Assembly: GCA_035457705.1 (NCBI GenBank)
Contig: DATIBD010000103.1
Location: 186,001 to 250,000 of the forward strand
DNA length: 64,000 bases
Reading direction: 5' to 3'
DNA from: DASPGQ01 sp035457705
Lineage (GTDB): Bacteria; Acidobacteriota; Vicinamibacteria; Marinacidobacterales; SMYC01
Under the pieces are notes generated by a model. That model was not told the origin of the DNA. It ran no database searches and saw nothing but the letters and a program-made list of their open reading frames with translations. A program made the position numbers and the translations under genes. Position 1 is the first letter of the stretch. Each line of letters opens with the position of its first letter. Shown piece after piece: positions 36,758-45,215 of the stretch.

Positions 36758-37867
36758 TTGCATATCGAATCGATCACTATCCACGAAGTAAAGCTCGACC
36801 TCAAGCACTTCTTCGAGACGAGCTTCTCGCGGGTCACCTATCAGCGATTCCTGCTGCTCGAGGTCGTCGTAGACGGTGAGACCGGCGTCAGCGAGTGTAT
36901 CGCCGACGAGGCGCCGAGCTACTCCTACGAGACCGTCAAAACCTCGCTCCATGCCATCGAAGACTTCATTGCTCCCGTTGTCCTGAAGTCCGAATACCAG
37001 CACCCCGACGAGCTCCTGCCCTCACTGCGGCACATTCGGGGACACAATATGGCCAAGGCCGCCGTCGAAATGGGCTTTTGGGAGGCCTACGCGCGGATGC
37101 GGGGTGAACCGCTCGGCATCGCCCTCGGCGGAGAGCGAACCGAGATCGCATCGGGAGTTTCTATCGGGATCCAGGACTCGGTGGGAAAGCTGCTGGAGAA
37201 GATCGCAACCGAGATCGGCGACGGCTATCGTCGCATAAAGATCAAGATCAAGCCAGGATGGGATCTCGCCGTGGTTCGCCAGGTGCGAGAGCGGTTCCCC
37301 AATACTCCGCTGATGGTCGATGCCAACAGCGCTTACACGCTCGAAGATCTGCGCCTGTTCCAAGAGTTGGACGCGTTCGACTTGATGATGGTGGAGCAGC
37401 CCCTCCATTACGAGGATATGTGGAATCATGCGAAGCTCCAAAAGGAGATAAAAACGCCGGTTTGTCTCGACGAGTCCATCCATTCGATCGGGGACGCCCG
37501 CAGCGCAATCGAGATGGGCGCCTGCCGGATCATCAACATAAAAGCCGGCCGCGTCGGTGGTCTGTCGGCATCGCGGGACATCCAGAGGCTGGCGGGCGAA
37601 CGCGGAATACCGGTGTGGTGCGGCGGGATGCTCGAAAGCGGGATCGGACGAGCACACAACGTTCACCTCTCGACACTCGCAAACTTCACTCTTCCCGGCG
37701 ACGTGGCCGACTCGAAACGTTACTTCGTCGAGGAGCTGATCGAGCCGCGAGTCGAGGTGCGACCCAACGGGACCATCGAGGTGCCCCGAGGTCCCGGAAT
37801 CGGCTATCGAGTCCTCTGGGACAGGGTGGAGAAGCATCGCGTCTCGCGTCGGATTCTGAACCGCTGA
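36758..37867 (+). CDS. Enolase-superfamily o-succinylbenzoate synthase / N-acylamino acid racemase
   Basis: A 369-residue enzyme of the muconate-lactonising subgroup. Catalytic residues are seen as IKIKPG (Lys-x-Lys), VDANSAY, VEQPL, LDESIHS and NIKAGRVGG, with WCGGMLESGIGRAHN following. This is the MenC type 2/NAAAR pattern. The reaction could be dehydration of SHCHC in menaquinone synthesis or racemisation of N-acyl amino acids, and the sequence does not separate them. No other men genes are in the window. The start is TTG with no better option. It lies six bases after rseP and 17 before the next gene, so probably co-transcribed. Confidence 0.88.
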   Translation: MHIESITIHEVKLDLKHFFETSFSRVTYQRFLLLEVVVDGETGVSECIADEAPSYSYETVKTSLHAIEDFIAPVVLKSEYQHPDELLPSLRHIRGHNMAKAAVEMGFWEAYARMRGEPLGIALGGERTEIASGVSIGIQDSVGKLLEKIATEIGDGYRRIKIKIKPGWDLAVVRQVRERFPNTPLMVDANSAYTLEDLRLFQELDAFDLMMVEQPLHYEDMWNHAKLQKEIKTPVCLDESIHSIGDARSAIEMGACRIINIKAGRVGGLSASRDIQRLAGERGIPVWCGGMLESGIGRAHNVHLSTLANFTLPGDVADSKRYFVEELIEPRVEVRPNGTIEVPRGPGIGYRVLWDRVEKHRVSRRILNR

Positions 37868-37884
37868 TTCCGCTTCGACCGCCG

Positions 37885-39909
37885 ATGACACGATTTTCTT
37901 TCCCGCTGGCGGCGGCAATTCTCGCTGGGGTCTGCGCGGACTGCGCCACCACACCACCCGCGCCGACTACCGAGCCGACTTTCGAGATCAAATATGCCCG
38001 TCTCCTGAAGCTCGAGGACGAGCGCTCGCTCGGAGGCGGCGAGATCGAGGCGAGACTGACGGACCCCGACGCTCGGCTGCGGGCGCGGGCGGCGCTCGCG
38101 CTCGGGCGAATCGGTATCGGGGAGACCGCCGTTCGGCTCGTCCCTTTGCTATCCGACCCTTCGGCCTATGTGAGAACAACGGTGGCCTTTGCTATCGGGC
38201 TGTACGAAACCGAATTACCCGCGTCGGCCCGGGACGAGCTGCTCAAAAACCTCTCCGACGAGTCGTCTTCCGTCCGCGGATGGGCCGCCGCGACGCTAGC
38301 GCGCAGGGTGGGCGAAGAAGCGGCAGGCCCCATTGCCGAAGCGATCTCGTCCGATTTGCCGAGGGGGCAGGAGCCCTACGACTGGGCGGCGTCCATGACG
38401 AGCTCTGAGGTCCGTTTTCCCCACTTCGCCGAGCGGCTCTCGCTGTTCGCCTTGTCGAAGCTGAAGAGTGTTCGTTGGGCATGGGGTCTCCTCGCCACCG
38501 AGGGCGGCACGCCGCGTTTTACCTGGTGGCCCGCTGCCTGGGCGGCCAGCAATCTTTCCGGAGAGCAGCTTTCCTCGATCTTCTTGTTCTACGCCGGCTC
38601 GCCCGATCCCATCTCGAGGCTCTACGGTGCGCGCGGTCTCGGCGGCACGGTGCCGGAGCAGTCTCGCGACCAGCTCCGCGTGCTCCTGTTCGACCCCAAC
38701 GAGAAGGTCCGCATCGAAGCCATTCGAGCCTCGGCGCGGCTGGGGCTCGAGGAACTCGTGCCCGACCTGATTACGCACCTCACCGAGGACACGCGATACG
38801 TCCAGGTCGAGGTGTTGAAAGCTCTGTCCAGCCTGCGACATCCCCAAGCCGTCGACCCGCTCATCGATCTTCTCGGGAGCGAGATCGCCTGGGTCCGAGG
38901 ACTCGCGCTCAGCGCGCTGGCGCGTCAGGACGAGGAGACCTTCTTTCTCCTCTTGTCGGGCATCGGTGAGGACCCCGACTGGTGGACACGAGTCGCGGTG
39001 GTCGAGACCCTTGGCAAGATGGGGAGCAAGCTCGCCCGGAACCGACTTCGGGATTCTCTCGACGACCCGGACGCCCGCGTCCGCGCGGCGGTGCTGCGCA
39101 ATCTCGCGCGTCGAGATGACGAAGATCCGACCGGGCTCCTCATCGAGAGATTGAGATCGGACGATCCTTTCGAACGCGTCGCCGCGGCCAACCGACTGGC
39201 GTACCTGGAGAATGAAGCCGCTCTTCGACCCTTGGAGCAGGCTTTTCACGCCGAGATTGAGGAGCGGGCCAAGGTGGCGATGCTATCGGCTATCCACTGG
39301 CTCGATAGCGAGCGGGGCAGCGAGCTCGCCCGTGATGCCCAGGACGACTCGAGCTACTTGCTGAGACGGCGCGCCGCGGCGATTCTGAGGACGGACGTGC
39401 GCGCTCGACCCAGCCGGTACGGTCTCGAACACTACCAGGCGTTCATCGATGCCCCCTACACGCCGCAAGCTTTCATCCGGACCGATCGCGGGACGATCGA
39501 GCTGGAGCTTTTCATCGGCGACGCGCCCCTGACGGTGCAAAACTTCATCGAGCTCGCGCGCAACGGCTTTTACGATGGACTGACGTTTCACGAGGTCGTT
39601 CCCAACGGCTTCATCCGGACCGGTGACCCGCGGGCCGACGGCAACGGCGGTCCAGGCTACTCGATTCGATCGGAAATCAACGAAAGGCCATTCCTCAGGG
39701 GAACGGTGGCCCTGTGGGAGGAGGAAAAGGACTGGGGAGGAAGCCAGTTCTTCATTACTCACTTGCCCGAGCCTCTTTTCGACGGACGCTTCACCGTGTT
39801 CGGACAGGTCACGACGGGAATGGACGTCGTCGACCGAATCGAGCGCGGGGATTCCATCCTGGACGTCACCATCTGGGACGGCATTACATCTCCCTACCGG
39901 GGCGAGTAG
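37885..39909 (+). CDS. HEAT-repeat protein fused to cyclophilin peptidyl-prolyl isomerase
   Basis: A 674-residue exported protein. The N-terminus MTRFSFPLAAAILAGVCADC looks like a lipoprotein-type signal. Residues about 45-490 are HEAT/PBS-type repeats (DPDARLRARAALALGRIG, DPNEKVRIEAIRASARLG, DDPDARVRAAVLRNLARR). Residues about 520-672 are a cyclophilin domain: TDRGTIELELFIGDAPLTVQNFIELARNGFYDGLTFHEVVPNGFIRTGDP, GSQFFITHLPEPLFDGRFTVFGQV. It probably aids folding of envelope proteins, with the repeats as a binding scaffold. The frame is open upstream to 37258 inside the enolase gene. The ATG at 37885 gives the signal peptide and is the sensible start. Confidence 0.88.
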   Translation: MTRFSFPLAAAILAGVCADCATTPPAPTTEPTFEIKYARLLKLEDERSLGGGEIEARLTDPDARLRARAALALGRIGIGETAVRLVPLLSDPSAYVRTTVAFAIGLYETELPASARDELLKNLSDESSSVRGWAAATLARRVGEEAAGPIAEAISSDLPRGQEPYDWAASMTSSEVRFPHFAERLSLFALSKLKSVRWAWGLLATEGGTPRFTWWPAAWAASNLSGEQLSSIFLFYAGSPDPISRLYGARGLGGTVPEQSRDQLRVLLFDPNEKVRIEAIRASARLGLEELVPDLITHLTEDTRYVQVEVLKALSSLRHPQAVDPLIDLLGSEIAWVRGLALSALARQDEETFFLLLSGIGEDPDWWTRVAVVETLGKMGSKLARNRLRDSLDDPDARVRAAVLRNLARRDDEDPTGLLIERLRSDDPFERVAAANRLAYLENEAALRPLEQAFHAEIEERAKVAMLSAIHWLDSERGSELARDAQDDSSYLLRRRAAAILRTDVRARPSRYGLEHYQAFIDAPYTPQAFIRTDRGTIELELFIGDAPLTVQNFIELARNGFYDGLTFHEVVPNGFIRTGDPRADGNGGPGYSIRSEINERPFLRGTVALWEEEKDWGGSQFFITHLPEPLFDGRFTVFGQVTTGMDVVDRIERGDSILDVTIWDGITSPYRGE

Positions 39910-39919
39910 TCCTGCCCCC

Positions 39920-40774
39920 GTGCACTACCGGCTCGTTGCCATCGACCTCGACGGGACCCTGCTCGACTCCACCAAAAGGATCCCGGCGGACAATCTGAGC
40001 GCAATCGAGGAGATATCTGGAGCCGGGGTCGCGGTCGCGGTCGTCAGCGGCCGACGGTTTTCCTCGCTCCGACGACTCCTCGCTCCTCTCCATCCGGTCT
40101 ATGTCGCGGCTAACAGCGGCGCCATCGTCAAGGAGAGCCTCGAGGGAGCTATTCTTCGGCGGAGGATGCTACCGCTGACGACGGCTTGCGAGATTCTGCG
40201 CTTCGCCCAGGAGTTTCCCATGGAGCCCGTGGTCCACGATGGACCAAACGGCGAAGGCCATATCATCCTGAGATCCTCGGCGCGAGATCTTCCCTCGTTG
40301 AAACGTTACCTCGGCGACAGGCAGCCGAACGCCGACTGGGTCGACGACTTCGAGCTCCAGCGCGACCCGGTGCAAATCGGCTTTACCGAGGGAGTGGATT
40401 CGATCCGTGCCTTCGAAAAAGCCCTTCGACACACCCTCGACCCGCGATGTCTTGGGTTCGCCACCGCAAGAACGGAGTACGCCGACGAGGACTTCGCGCT
40501 TCTCGATGTCCTGTCCGAAGAGGCGACGAAGGCGAAGGCGCTCGAGTTCCTCGCGAGCCATCTGGGGATCACCCTGGAGGAAACGATCGCCATCGGAGAC
40601 AACTGGAACGACGTCGAAATGCTGGAGCGCGCGGGCCTGGGCGTCGTAATGGGTAACGCGTCGAGCGCGCTGCGCGCTCAGGGGTTGGCGACGACTTCGA
40701 CCAACGACGACGCCGGAGTCGCCGAAGCGATTCGGCGATATGTTTTGAGCAGCGAGGACAAAAAAAGGGGGTGA
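39920..40774 (+). CDS. HAD-superfamily (Cof-type) phosphatase
   Basis: A 284-residue phosphatase of the Cof/IIB group. Motif I is LVAIDLDGTLLDST near the N-terminus, motif II VVSGR, motif III the Lys in EEATKAKALEFLASHLGI, and motif IV IAIGDNWNDVEMLERAG, followed by VVMGNAS. Typical substrates are sugar phosphates or nucleotides; specificity cannot be inferred. The GTG at 39920 sets the first motif at the usual position. The longer frame to 39623 lies inside the previous gene. Its stop codon is embedded in the terminator hairpin of the opposite-strand H1-like gene. Confidence 0.9.
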   Translation: MHYRLVAIDLDGTLLDSTKRIPADNLSAIEEISGAGVAVAVVSGRRFSSLRRLLAPLHPVYVAANSGAIVKESLEGAILRRRMLPLTTACEILRFAQEFPMEPVVHDGPNGEGHIILRSSARDLPSLKRYLGDRQPNADWVDDFELQRDPVQIGFTEGVDSIRAFEKALRHTLDPRCLGFATARTEYADEDFALLDVLSEEATKAKALEFLASHLGITLEETIAIGDNWNDVEMLERAGLGVVMGNASSALRAQGLATTSTNDDAGVAEAIRRYVLSSEDKKRG

Positions 40775-40787
40775 TGAACTCACCCCC
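40760..40787 (-). terminator. Rho-independent terminator of the H1-like peptide gene
   Basis: On the minus strand GGGGGTGA - GTTCA - TCACCCCC (arms 40780-40787 and 40767-40774) is followed by seven T (40766-40760). It is an 8-bp GC-rich stem with a U-tract, 25 bases after the stop of the small peptide gene. The hairpin overlaps the last codons of the HAD gene on the other strand. Confidence 0.85.
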
Positions 40788-40811
40788 TCTCTCGGTACCC
40801 CTGAGGAAGAC

Positions 40812-40883
40812 TTACTTCTTCTTCTTGGCGGCTTTCTTCGCCGTTTTCTTGGCCGCTTTCTTAGCTCTCTTCTTCTTTGCCAT
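40812..40883 (-). CDS. 23-residue Lys/Ala-rich histone H1-like peptide
   Basis: A tiny gene encoding MAKKKRAKKAAKKTAKKAA followed by four lysines: 15 of 23 residues are Lys or Arg and the rest mostly Ala. It resembles the C-terminal tails of bacterial histone H1-like proteins (AlgP, Hc1) but contains nothing else. Support for a real gene: an ATG with AGGAGG ten bases upstream (plus-strand 40894-40899), and a textbook intrinsic terminator immediately downstream at 40760-40787. It is expected to bind DNA or RNA non-specifically through charge. It is antisense to no gene and faces the HAD phosphatase tail-to-tail. Confidence 0.75.
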   Translation of the reverse strand: MAKKKRAKKAAKKTAKKAAKKKK

Positions 40884-41065
40884 TGTGTTCTCGCCTCCTC
40901 TCCTTAGGGGGTTTCGTAGAGGAGGCCGAGTGAGCTCTTTGCCGTTCGAAGGAATCGAATGCTTCCGTTCATCTTCGGTCTCTCCACGACATTTGCCAAG
41001 ACCGGACGATCCCCTAACAGACGACTGCTACGGGGAACTCAACAACTATAAGTCGTTTGAGTCTG

Positions 41066-41116
41066 GGCTTGACATACTAGATGTAGCATAAGGAAGCCTG
41101 AGTAGTGTGTCAAGCC
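41066..41116. promoter_or_regulatory. 9-bp perfect inverted repeat upstream of tgt
   Basis: GGCTTGACA (41066-41074) and TGTCAAGCC (41108-41116) are perfect complements separated by 33 bases, and the right arm runs into TTTT (41117-41120). It lies 62 bases before the tgt start. It might be an operator, or a weak large-loop terminator. The TTGACA in the left arm has no -10 at 16-18 bases, so it is not called as a promoter. Confidence 0.4.
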
Positions 41117-41177
41117 TTTTGTCGGCGAGGAATACAGCGTTGGTGCTTTGGATAGAACGCGTTAGGCGCGCGAGTCG

Positions 41178-42287
41178 ATGGTGACCTTCGCCTTGACGGC
41201 GAGCTGCGGACTGGCGCGCCGGGGCGTGCTCACGACGACCCACGGCTCGGTCGACACCCCGGCTTTCATGCCGGTTGCCACTCAGGGCGCAGTGAAGGCG
41301 TTGACTCAAAAGCAGCTGGAAGAGCTGGATTCCCAGATCATACTGGCCAACACGTATCATCTTATGCTTCGACCAGGGGCCGAACGGGTCGCGACGCTCG
41401 GCGGACTCCATAACCTCATCTCCTGGCGACGGCCGATTCTGACCGATAGCGGCGGTTTTCAAATCGCGAGTCTCGCAACCTTGAGACGCGTCGACGACGG
41501 GGGCGTCACCTTCCGCTCCCACCTCGACGGCTCGCCTCACGTGTTGACGCCGGAACGGGCGGTCGACATCCAGGAAAAGCTCGGCTCGGACATCGCGATG
41601 GTGCTCGACGAATGCATCGTCTATCCCGCCGACACCACGAGCGCTCGCGAGGCTTGCCGCCGCACCCTGGAGTGGGCTCGGCGCTCCAAGCACGCACACC
41701 ACCGAACGGATCAGGCGCTGTTCGGCATTGTGCAGGGCAGTGTGTACGAAGACCTGCGCCGTGAGCACGCCCGAGCGCTCGTCGACTTGGACTTTCCGGG
41801 TTACGGAATCGGCGGCCTTGCGGTCGGGGAGCCGATCGAGATCACGCGCGCCATGACGGAAGCCGTGGCCGAAGAGCTCCCCCGGGACAAACCGCGATAT
41901 CTGATGGGAGCAGGAACGCCTCTGGACATCCTCGAGTCGGTGGCGCGCGGAGTCGACCTGTTCGACTGCGTTCTCCCCACGAGGAACGCTCGAAACGGCA
42001 CGTTATTCGTCTCGACGGGGAAGATCGCGATCAAGAACGCTCGCTTCTCCGACGACCCGGCGCCACCGGATCCCGGGTGTCGGTGCTACACCTGTCGGAA
42101 CTTCTCCCGAGCTTACCTTCGGCATCTGTTTCTCGCCCGAGAGATGAGCTCCGCTACACTGAACAGCATCCACAACCTACATTTCTACTTCGAGCTTTTG
42201 CGCCGCATCCGTTCTGCCATCGAGGCAGGCACCTTCTCAACCCTTCTCGACGAAGGGCGCTCCCGGCTCTTTGCCGGGTCGGCTTGA
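41178..42287 (+). CDS. tgt: tRNA-guanine(34) transglycosylase
   Basis: A 369-residue enzyme that exchanges guanine-34 of GUN-anticodon tRNAs for preQ1 in queuosine synthesis. Motifs are THGSVDTPAFMPVATQGAVKAL, ILANTYHLMLRPG, TDSGGFQIASL (catalytic Asp), LDECIVYPAD, FGIVQGSVYEDLR, GGLAVGEP, RYLMGAGTP, GVDLFDCVLPTRNARNGTLF and the zinc site CRCYTCRNFSRAYLRHLF with the later His. FQIASL replaces the common FQVFSL. The start is ATG. It begins the tgt-yajC-secD-secF order common in bacteria. Confidence 0.96.
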   Translation: MVTFALTASCGLARRGVLTTTHGSVDTPAFMPVATQGAVKALTQKQLEELDSQIILANTYHLMLRPGAERVATLGGLHNLISWRRPILTDSGGFQIASLATLRRVDDGGVTFRSHLDGSPHVLTPERAVDIQEKLGSDIAMVLDECIVYPADTTSAREACRRTLEWARRSKHAHHRTDQALFGIVQGSVYEDLRREHARALVDLDFPGYGIGGLAVGEPIEITRAMTEAVAEELPRDKPRYLMGAGTPLDILESVARGVDLFDCVLPTRNARNGTLFVSTGKIAIKNARFSDDPAPPDPGCRCYTCRNFSRAYLRHLFLAREMSSATLNSIHNLHFYFELLRRIRSAIEAGTFSTLLDEGRSRLFAGSA

Positions 42288-42324
42288 ACGACCCTTTGAG
42301 CTAAACTATCATGTTGTCCTGTTG

Positions 42325-42657
42325 ATGCTTACTGTCGCGCCTCTTCAAGGTTCGGGTACGTTCTTGAGCAACCAGATTCTGCTCATGCTCGTCATCTTTG
42401 GCGTCTTCTACCTCATCGTCATCCGGCCGATGCGAAAGAAGCAGCAGGATACCGAAACGATGCTGAGCCAGCTAAAGAACGGAGATCGGGTCTTGACCAG
42501 CGGCGGAATCTACGGCACCGTCGTCGGCGTAAGCGACGACTCCGTCCAATTACGGGTGGCGGAGCATGTGAAGATTCAAGTCGCAAAATCGGCCATCACC
42601 CAGCTCGTTGAGGAGTCGTCCAAAGCCCGCCTTGCAGCCGCGGCTGCGAAGAAGTAG
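42325..42657 (+). CDS. yajC: Preprotein translocase subunit YajC
   Basis: A 110-residue single-span membrane protein that joins SecD and SecF. One helix (NQILLMLVIFGVFYLIVIRPM) is followed by RKKQQDTETMLSQLKNGDRVLTSGGIYGTVVGV and a basic/Ala-rich tail. The ATG at 42325 is the likely start. An in-frame TTG is one codon upstream, and the frame extends to 42271 without conserved sequence. It is followed eight bases later by secD. Confidence 0.92.
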   Translation: MLTVAPLQGSGTFLSNQILLMLVIFGVFYLIVIRPMRKKQQDTETMLSQLKNGDRVLTSGGIYGTVVGVSDDSVQLRVAEHVKIQVAKSAITQLVEESSKARLAAAAAKK

Positions 42658-42665
42658 CTCATCCC

Positions 42666-44213
42666 ATGAGAAAGAACCTGCGTTGGAAAGCCGCCCTCAT
42701 CCTCGCGGTGACGGGTTTGTGCGTTTGGTCGTTCTACCCCCCGGAGGAGAAGATCAAGCTAGGCCTCGATCTCAAAGGTGGCATCCACCTGATCATGAAG
42801 GTGAATACCGAGGATGCTCTCAATGCCGTGACCAACGAGGCCTCGGAGATTCTCGGTCAATCGCTCGACGAGGAGAGCATTGCCTTCGACGCCATCCAGA
42901 AAGAAGAGGCGGGGAAGCTCCGAGTGACCGGCGTCGACGGCACGAAAGACAGCGCCTTCCGGAACCTCGTGGAGACCAACTTCTCCAGCTGGGAGGTCCG
43001 AGCTCCCGGTGGTGGACAGTGGGAGCTCGAGTACCGGCAGGCCGCCAGGTCGGTCCTGAGGGAGGAGACCGTCGCCCAAGCCATCGAGACGATCCGTCGT
43101 CGCGTCGACGAGCTGGGCGTGGCCGAGCCCGTGATCGCGCCCCACGGCGATTCCGGCAACCAGATTCTGGTCCAGCTTCCCGGCTTCGACGACATCGAAC
43201 GGGCCAAGGGGCTCATCCGGGAGACCGCAAAGCTCGAGCTGCGGCTCGTCCAGGGAAGGGGTTTCTCCGAAGACCAACTACTCGGCGGTCGCCCGCAGCC
43301 TCCGGGCACGGAGATCCTCTCCGGAGTCGCCGAGACCGGGGGAACCGACAAGTACTACTACCTGGTCGAAAGAGTCCCAGTCATAACCGGCCGCGACCTG
43401 AAGAACGCACGGCGCTCGCTCGATTACGACACCAACACGCCGAACGTGTCTTTCACGCTCAAGCCCGAGGCCGCGAGCCGCTTCCAGCGTGAAACACGGG
43501 CCAACATCGGTCGACAGCTCGCGATCATCCTGGACAACAACGTAGTCTCCGCTCCCGTCATCCAGAGCGCCATCTACGATCAGGGGCAGATCACGGGAAA
43601 CTTCACCGTGGAACAAGCTCAGGATCTCGCGATCAAGCTGCGCTCCGGCGCCCTGCCCGCTTCGCTCGAGTATCAGGAGGAGCGCACCGTCGGACCGAGC
43701 CTGGGAGCCGACTCCATCCGCAGTGGCGTCACGGCTTCCCTGGTCGGACTCGCCGCAGTGGTATTCTTCGTGCTCTTCTATTATCGACTCTCGGGCTTGA
43801 ACGCCGTCATCGCTCTCGCACTCAACGTCCTGATTCTCGTGGCCGCTCTCGCCTATTTCTCCGCAACGCTCACGCTACCCGGAATCGCCGGCGTCATCCT
43901 GACCATCGGCGTCGGGGTGGACGCGAATGTGCTGATTTTCGAGCGCATCAAAGAGGAGATGCGGAGCGGCAAGACTCCGCGCACGGCCATATCGGCGAGC
44001 TTCGGCAAGGTGTTCTGGACGATCTTCGACGCCAATTTGACGAGCCTCGTGGCGGCTCTGATTCTTTTCCAGTTCGGAACCGGTCCGGTGCAAGGGTTCG
44101 CCGTAACGCTGAGCATCGGTTTGCTGTCGAACATGTTCACCGCGATCTTCGTCTCCCGCTTCATTTTCGACTTCGTGCTCTCGGGCCGGCAGGTCGAGGC
44201 GCTCAGCATCTGA
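42666..44213 (+). CDS. secD: Protein translocase subunit SecD
   Basis: A 515-residue inner-membrane subunit using the proton gradient to complete protein export. An N-terminal helix precedes GLDLKGGIHLIMKV. The large periplasmic P1 region follows (VDELGVAEPVIAPHGDSGNQILVQLPG). Then come LDNNVVSAPVI and GQITGNFT, and a six-helix-type RND membrane segment (LGADSIRSGVTASLVGLAAVVFFVLFYYRLSG, LPGIAGVILTIGVGVDANVLIFERIKEE). Complete length and usual gene order. secF starts 15 bases later. Confidence 0.96.
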   Translation: MRKNLRWKAALILAVTGLCVWSFYPPEEKIKLGLDLKGGIHLIMKVNTEDALNAVTNEASEILGQSLDEESIAFDAIQKEEAGKLRVTGVDGTKDSAFRNLVETNFSSWEVRAPGGGQWELEYRQAARSVLREETVAQAIETIRRRVDELGVAEPVIAPHGDSGNQILVQLPGFDDIERAKGLIRETAKLELRLVQGRGFSEDQLLGGRPQPPGTEILSGVAETGGTDKYYYLVERVPVITGRDLKNARRSLDYDTNTPNVSFTLKPEAASRFQRETRANIGRQLAIILDNNVVSAPVIQSAIYDQGQITGNFTVEQAQDLAIKLRSGALPASLEYQEERTVGPSLGADSIRSGVTASLVGLAAVVFFVLFYYRLSGLNAVIALALNVLILVAALAYFSATLTLPGIAGVILTIGVGVDANVLIFERIKEEMRSGKTPRTAISASFGKVFWTIFDANLTSLVAALILFQFGTGPVQGFAVTLSIGLLSNMFTAIFVSRFIFDFVLSGRQVEALSI

Positions 44214-44228
44214 AACCGAGAGGCGGTA

Positions 44229-45194
44229 ATGGATTTCATCGGCGACACCAGCATCGATTGGCTCAAGTACCGGTGGTACTTCGTCGCGCTCTCTCTCACC
44301 GTCGCGTCGATCGGCGCGCTCGACATCGCGAGGAAAGGTGGACTGCGCTACGGAATCGATTTTTCCGAGGGAACCATCGTCTATCCGCGATTCGAGAAGA
44401 CGCCGCGGATCGAAGAGATGAGACAAATTCTCTCGAACGCCGGCATCGGCGAGGCCATCATCCAGCGCTACGACCGGGAAGAGATGAACCTCGTGATGAT
44501 CCGGGTCGAGCGAAGAGGCGACGACACGGTGGAGCTGGACGCGACCGCGAACCGCATCCTCGATGCCCTCAGAAACAATTTAGCCGATAACCAGCTCGTC
44601 GATGTCTCCACCGAGATCGTCGGGCCGGTGGTGGGCGAGACGCTTCGCCGACAAGCGCGAAACGCCACGCTTTTCGCCATGGTGGCGATGTTCGTGTACA
44701 TCGGTTTCCGTTTCGAGCCCATTTACGGAGTCGGTGCCACCGTGGCCGTCTTTCATGACGTGGTGCTGACCCTGGGACTGGTCTCGGTCTTCAACCACGA
44801 GATCAGTCTGAACGTCATCGCGGCGTTTCTCTTTCTCGTGGGTTATTCGGTGAACGACACCATTGTAATATTCGACCGGGTCAGGGAGAACCGTCAGCTC
44901 GCGCGGCGGACCTCGCTCCGCGAAATTATGAATCTGTCGATCAATCAGACGCTGCGTCGCACCATCCTGACTTCCGGCCTCACTTTCTTTGCCGTGGTGG
45001 CGCTCTACGCCCTAGGAGGCGAGGTCCTGCGGGGCTTCTCCTTCGTTCTAGTCGCGGGAATCATCATCGGAACCTACTCGTCCATCGCCATCGCCTCGCC
45101 CATCGTTTTGTGGTGGCGCCGGTATCGAGACCGGCCGGCCTCCCAACGCCGCAAAGCCAAGGCCAAGCCCGAAGAACGAGCCGCGCGCGTGTAA
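44229..45194 (+). CDS. secF: Protein translocase subunit SecF
   Basis: A 321-residue partner of SecD. Motifs include LRYGIDFSEGTIVYPRFEK, ISTEIVGPVVGETLRRQA-like (VSTEIVGPVVGETLRRQA), YIGFRFEPIYGVGATVAVFHDVVLTLGLVSVF, FLVGYSVNDTIVIFDRVREN and a C-terminal GTYSSIAIASPIVLWW. Six membrane helices are expected. The C-terminus is basic. The first TonB gene begins 22 bases later in the same direction. Confidence 0.96.
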   Translation: MDFIGDTSIDWLKYRWYFVALSLTVASIGALDIARKGGLRYGIDFSEGTIVYPRFEKTPRIEEMRQILSNAGIGEAIIQRYDREEMNLVMIRVERRGDDTVELDATANRILDALRNNLADNQLVDVSTEIVGPVVGETLRRQARNATLFAMVAMFVYIGFRFEPIYGVGATVAVFHDVVLTLGLVSVFNHEISLNVIAAFLFLVGYSVNDTIVIFDRVRENRQLARRTSLREIMNLSINQTLRRTILTSGLTFFAVVALYALGGEVLRGFSFVLVAGIIIGTYSSIAIASPIVLWWRRYRDRPASQRRKAKAKPEERAARV

Positions 45195-45215
45195 GATCCT
45201 GTTGTAATATTAGCT

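Noticed and set aside
41069..41097. Sigma70 promoter from the TTGACA before tgt
   Set aside because: No -10-like hexamer at 16-18 bases; the TTGACA is one arm of an inverted repeat.
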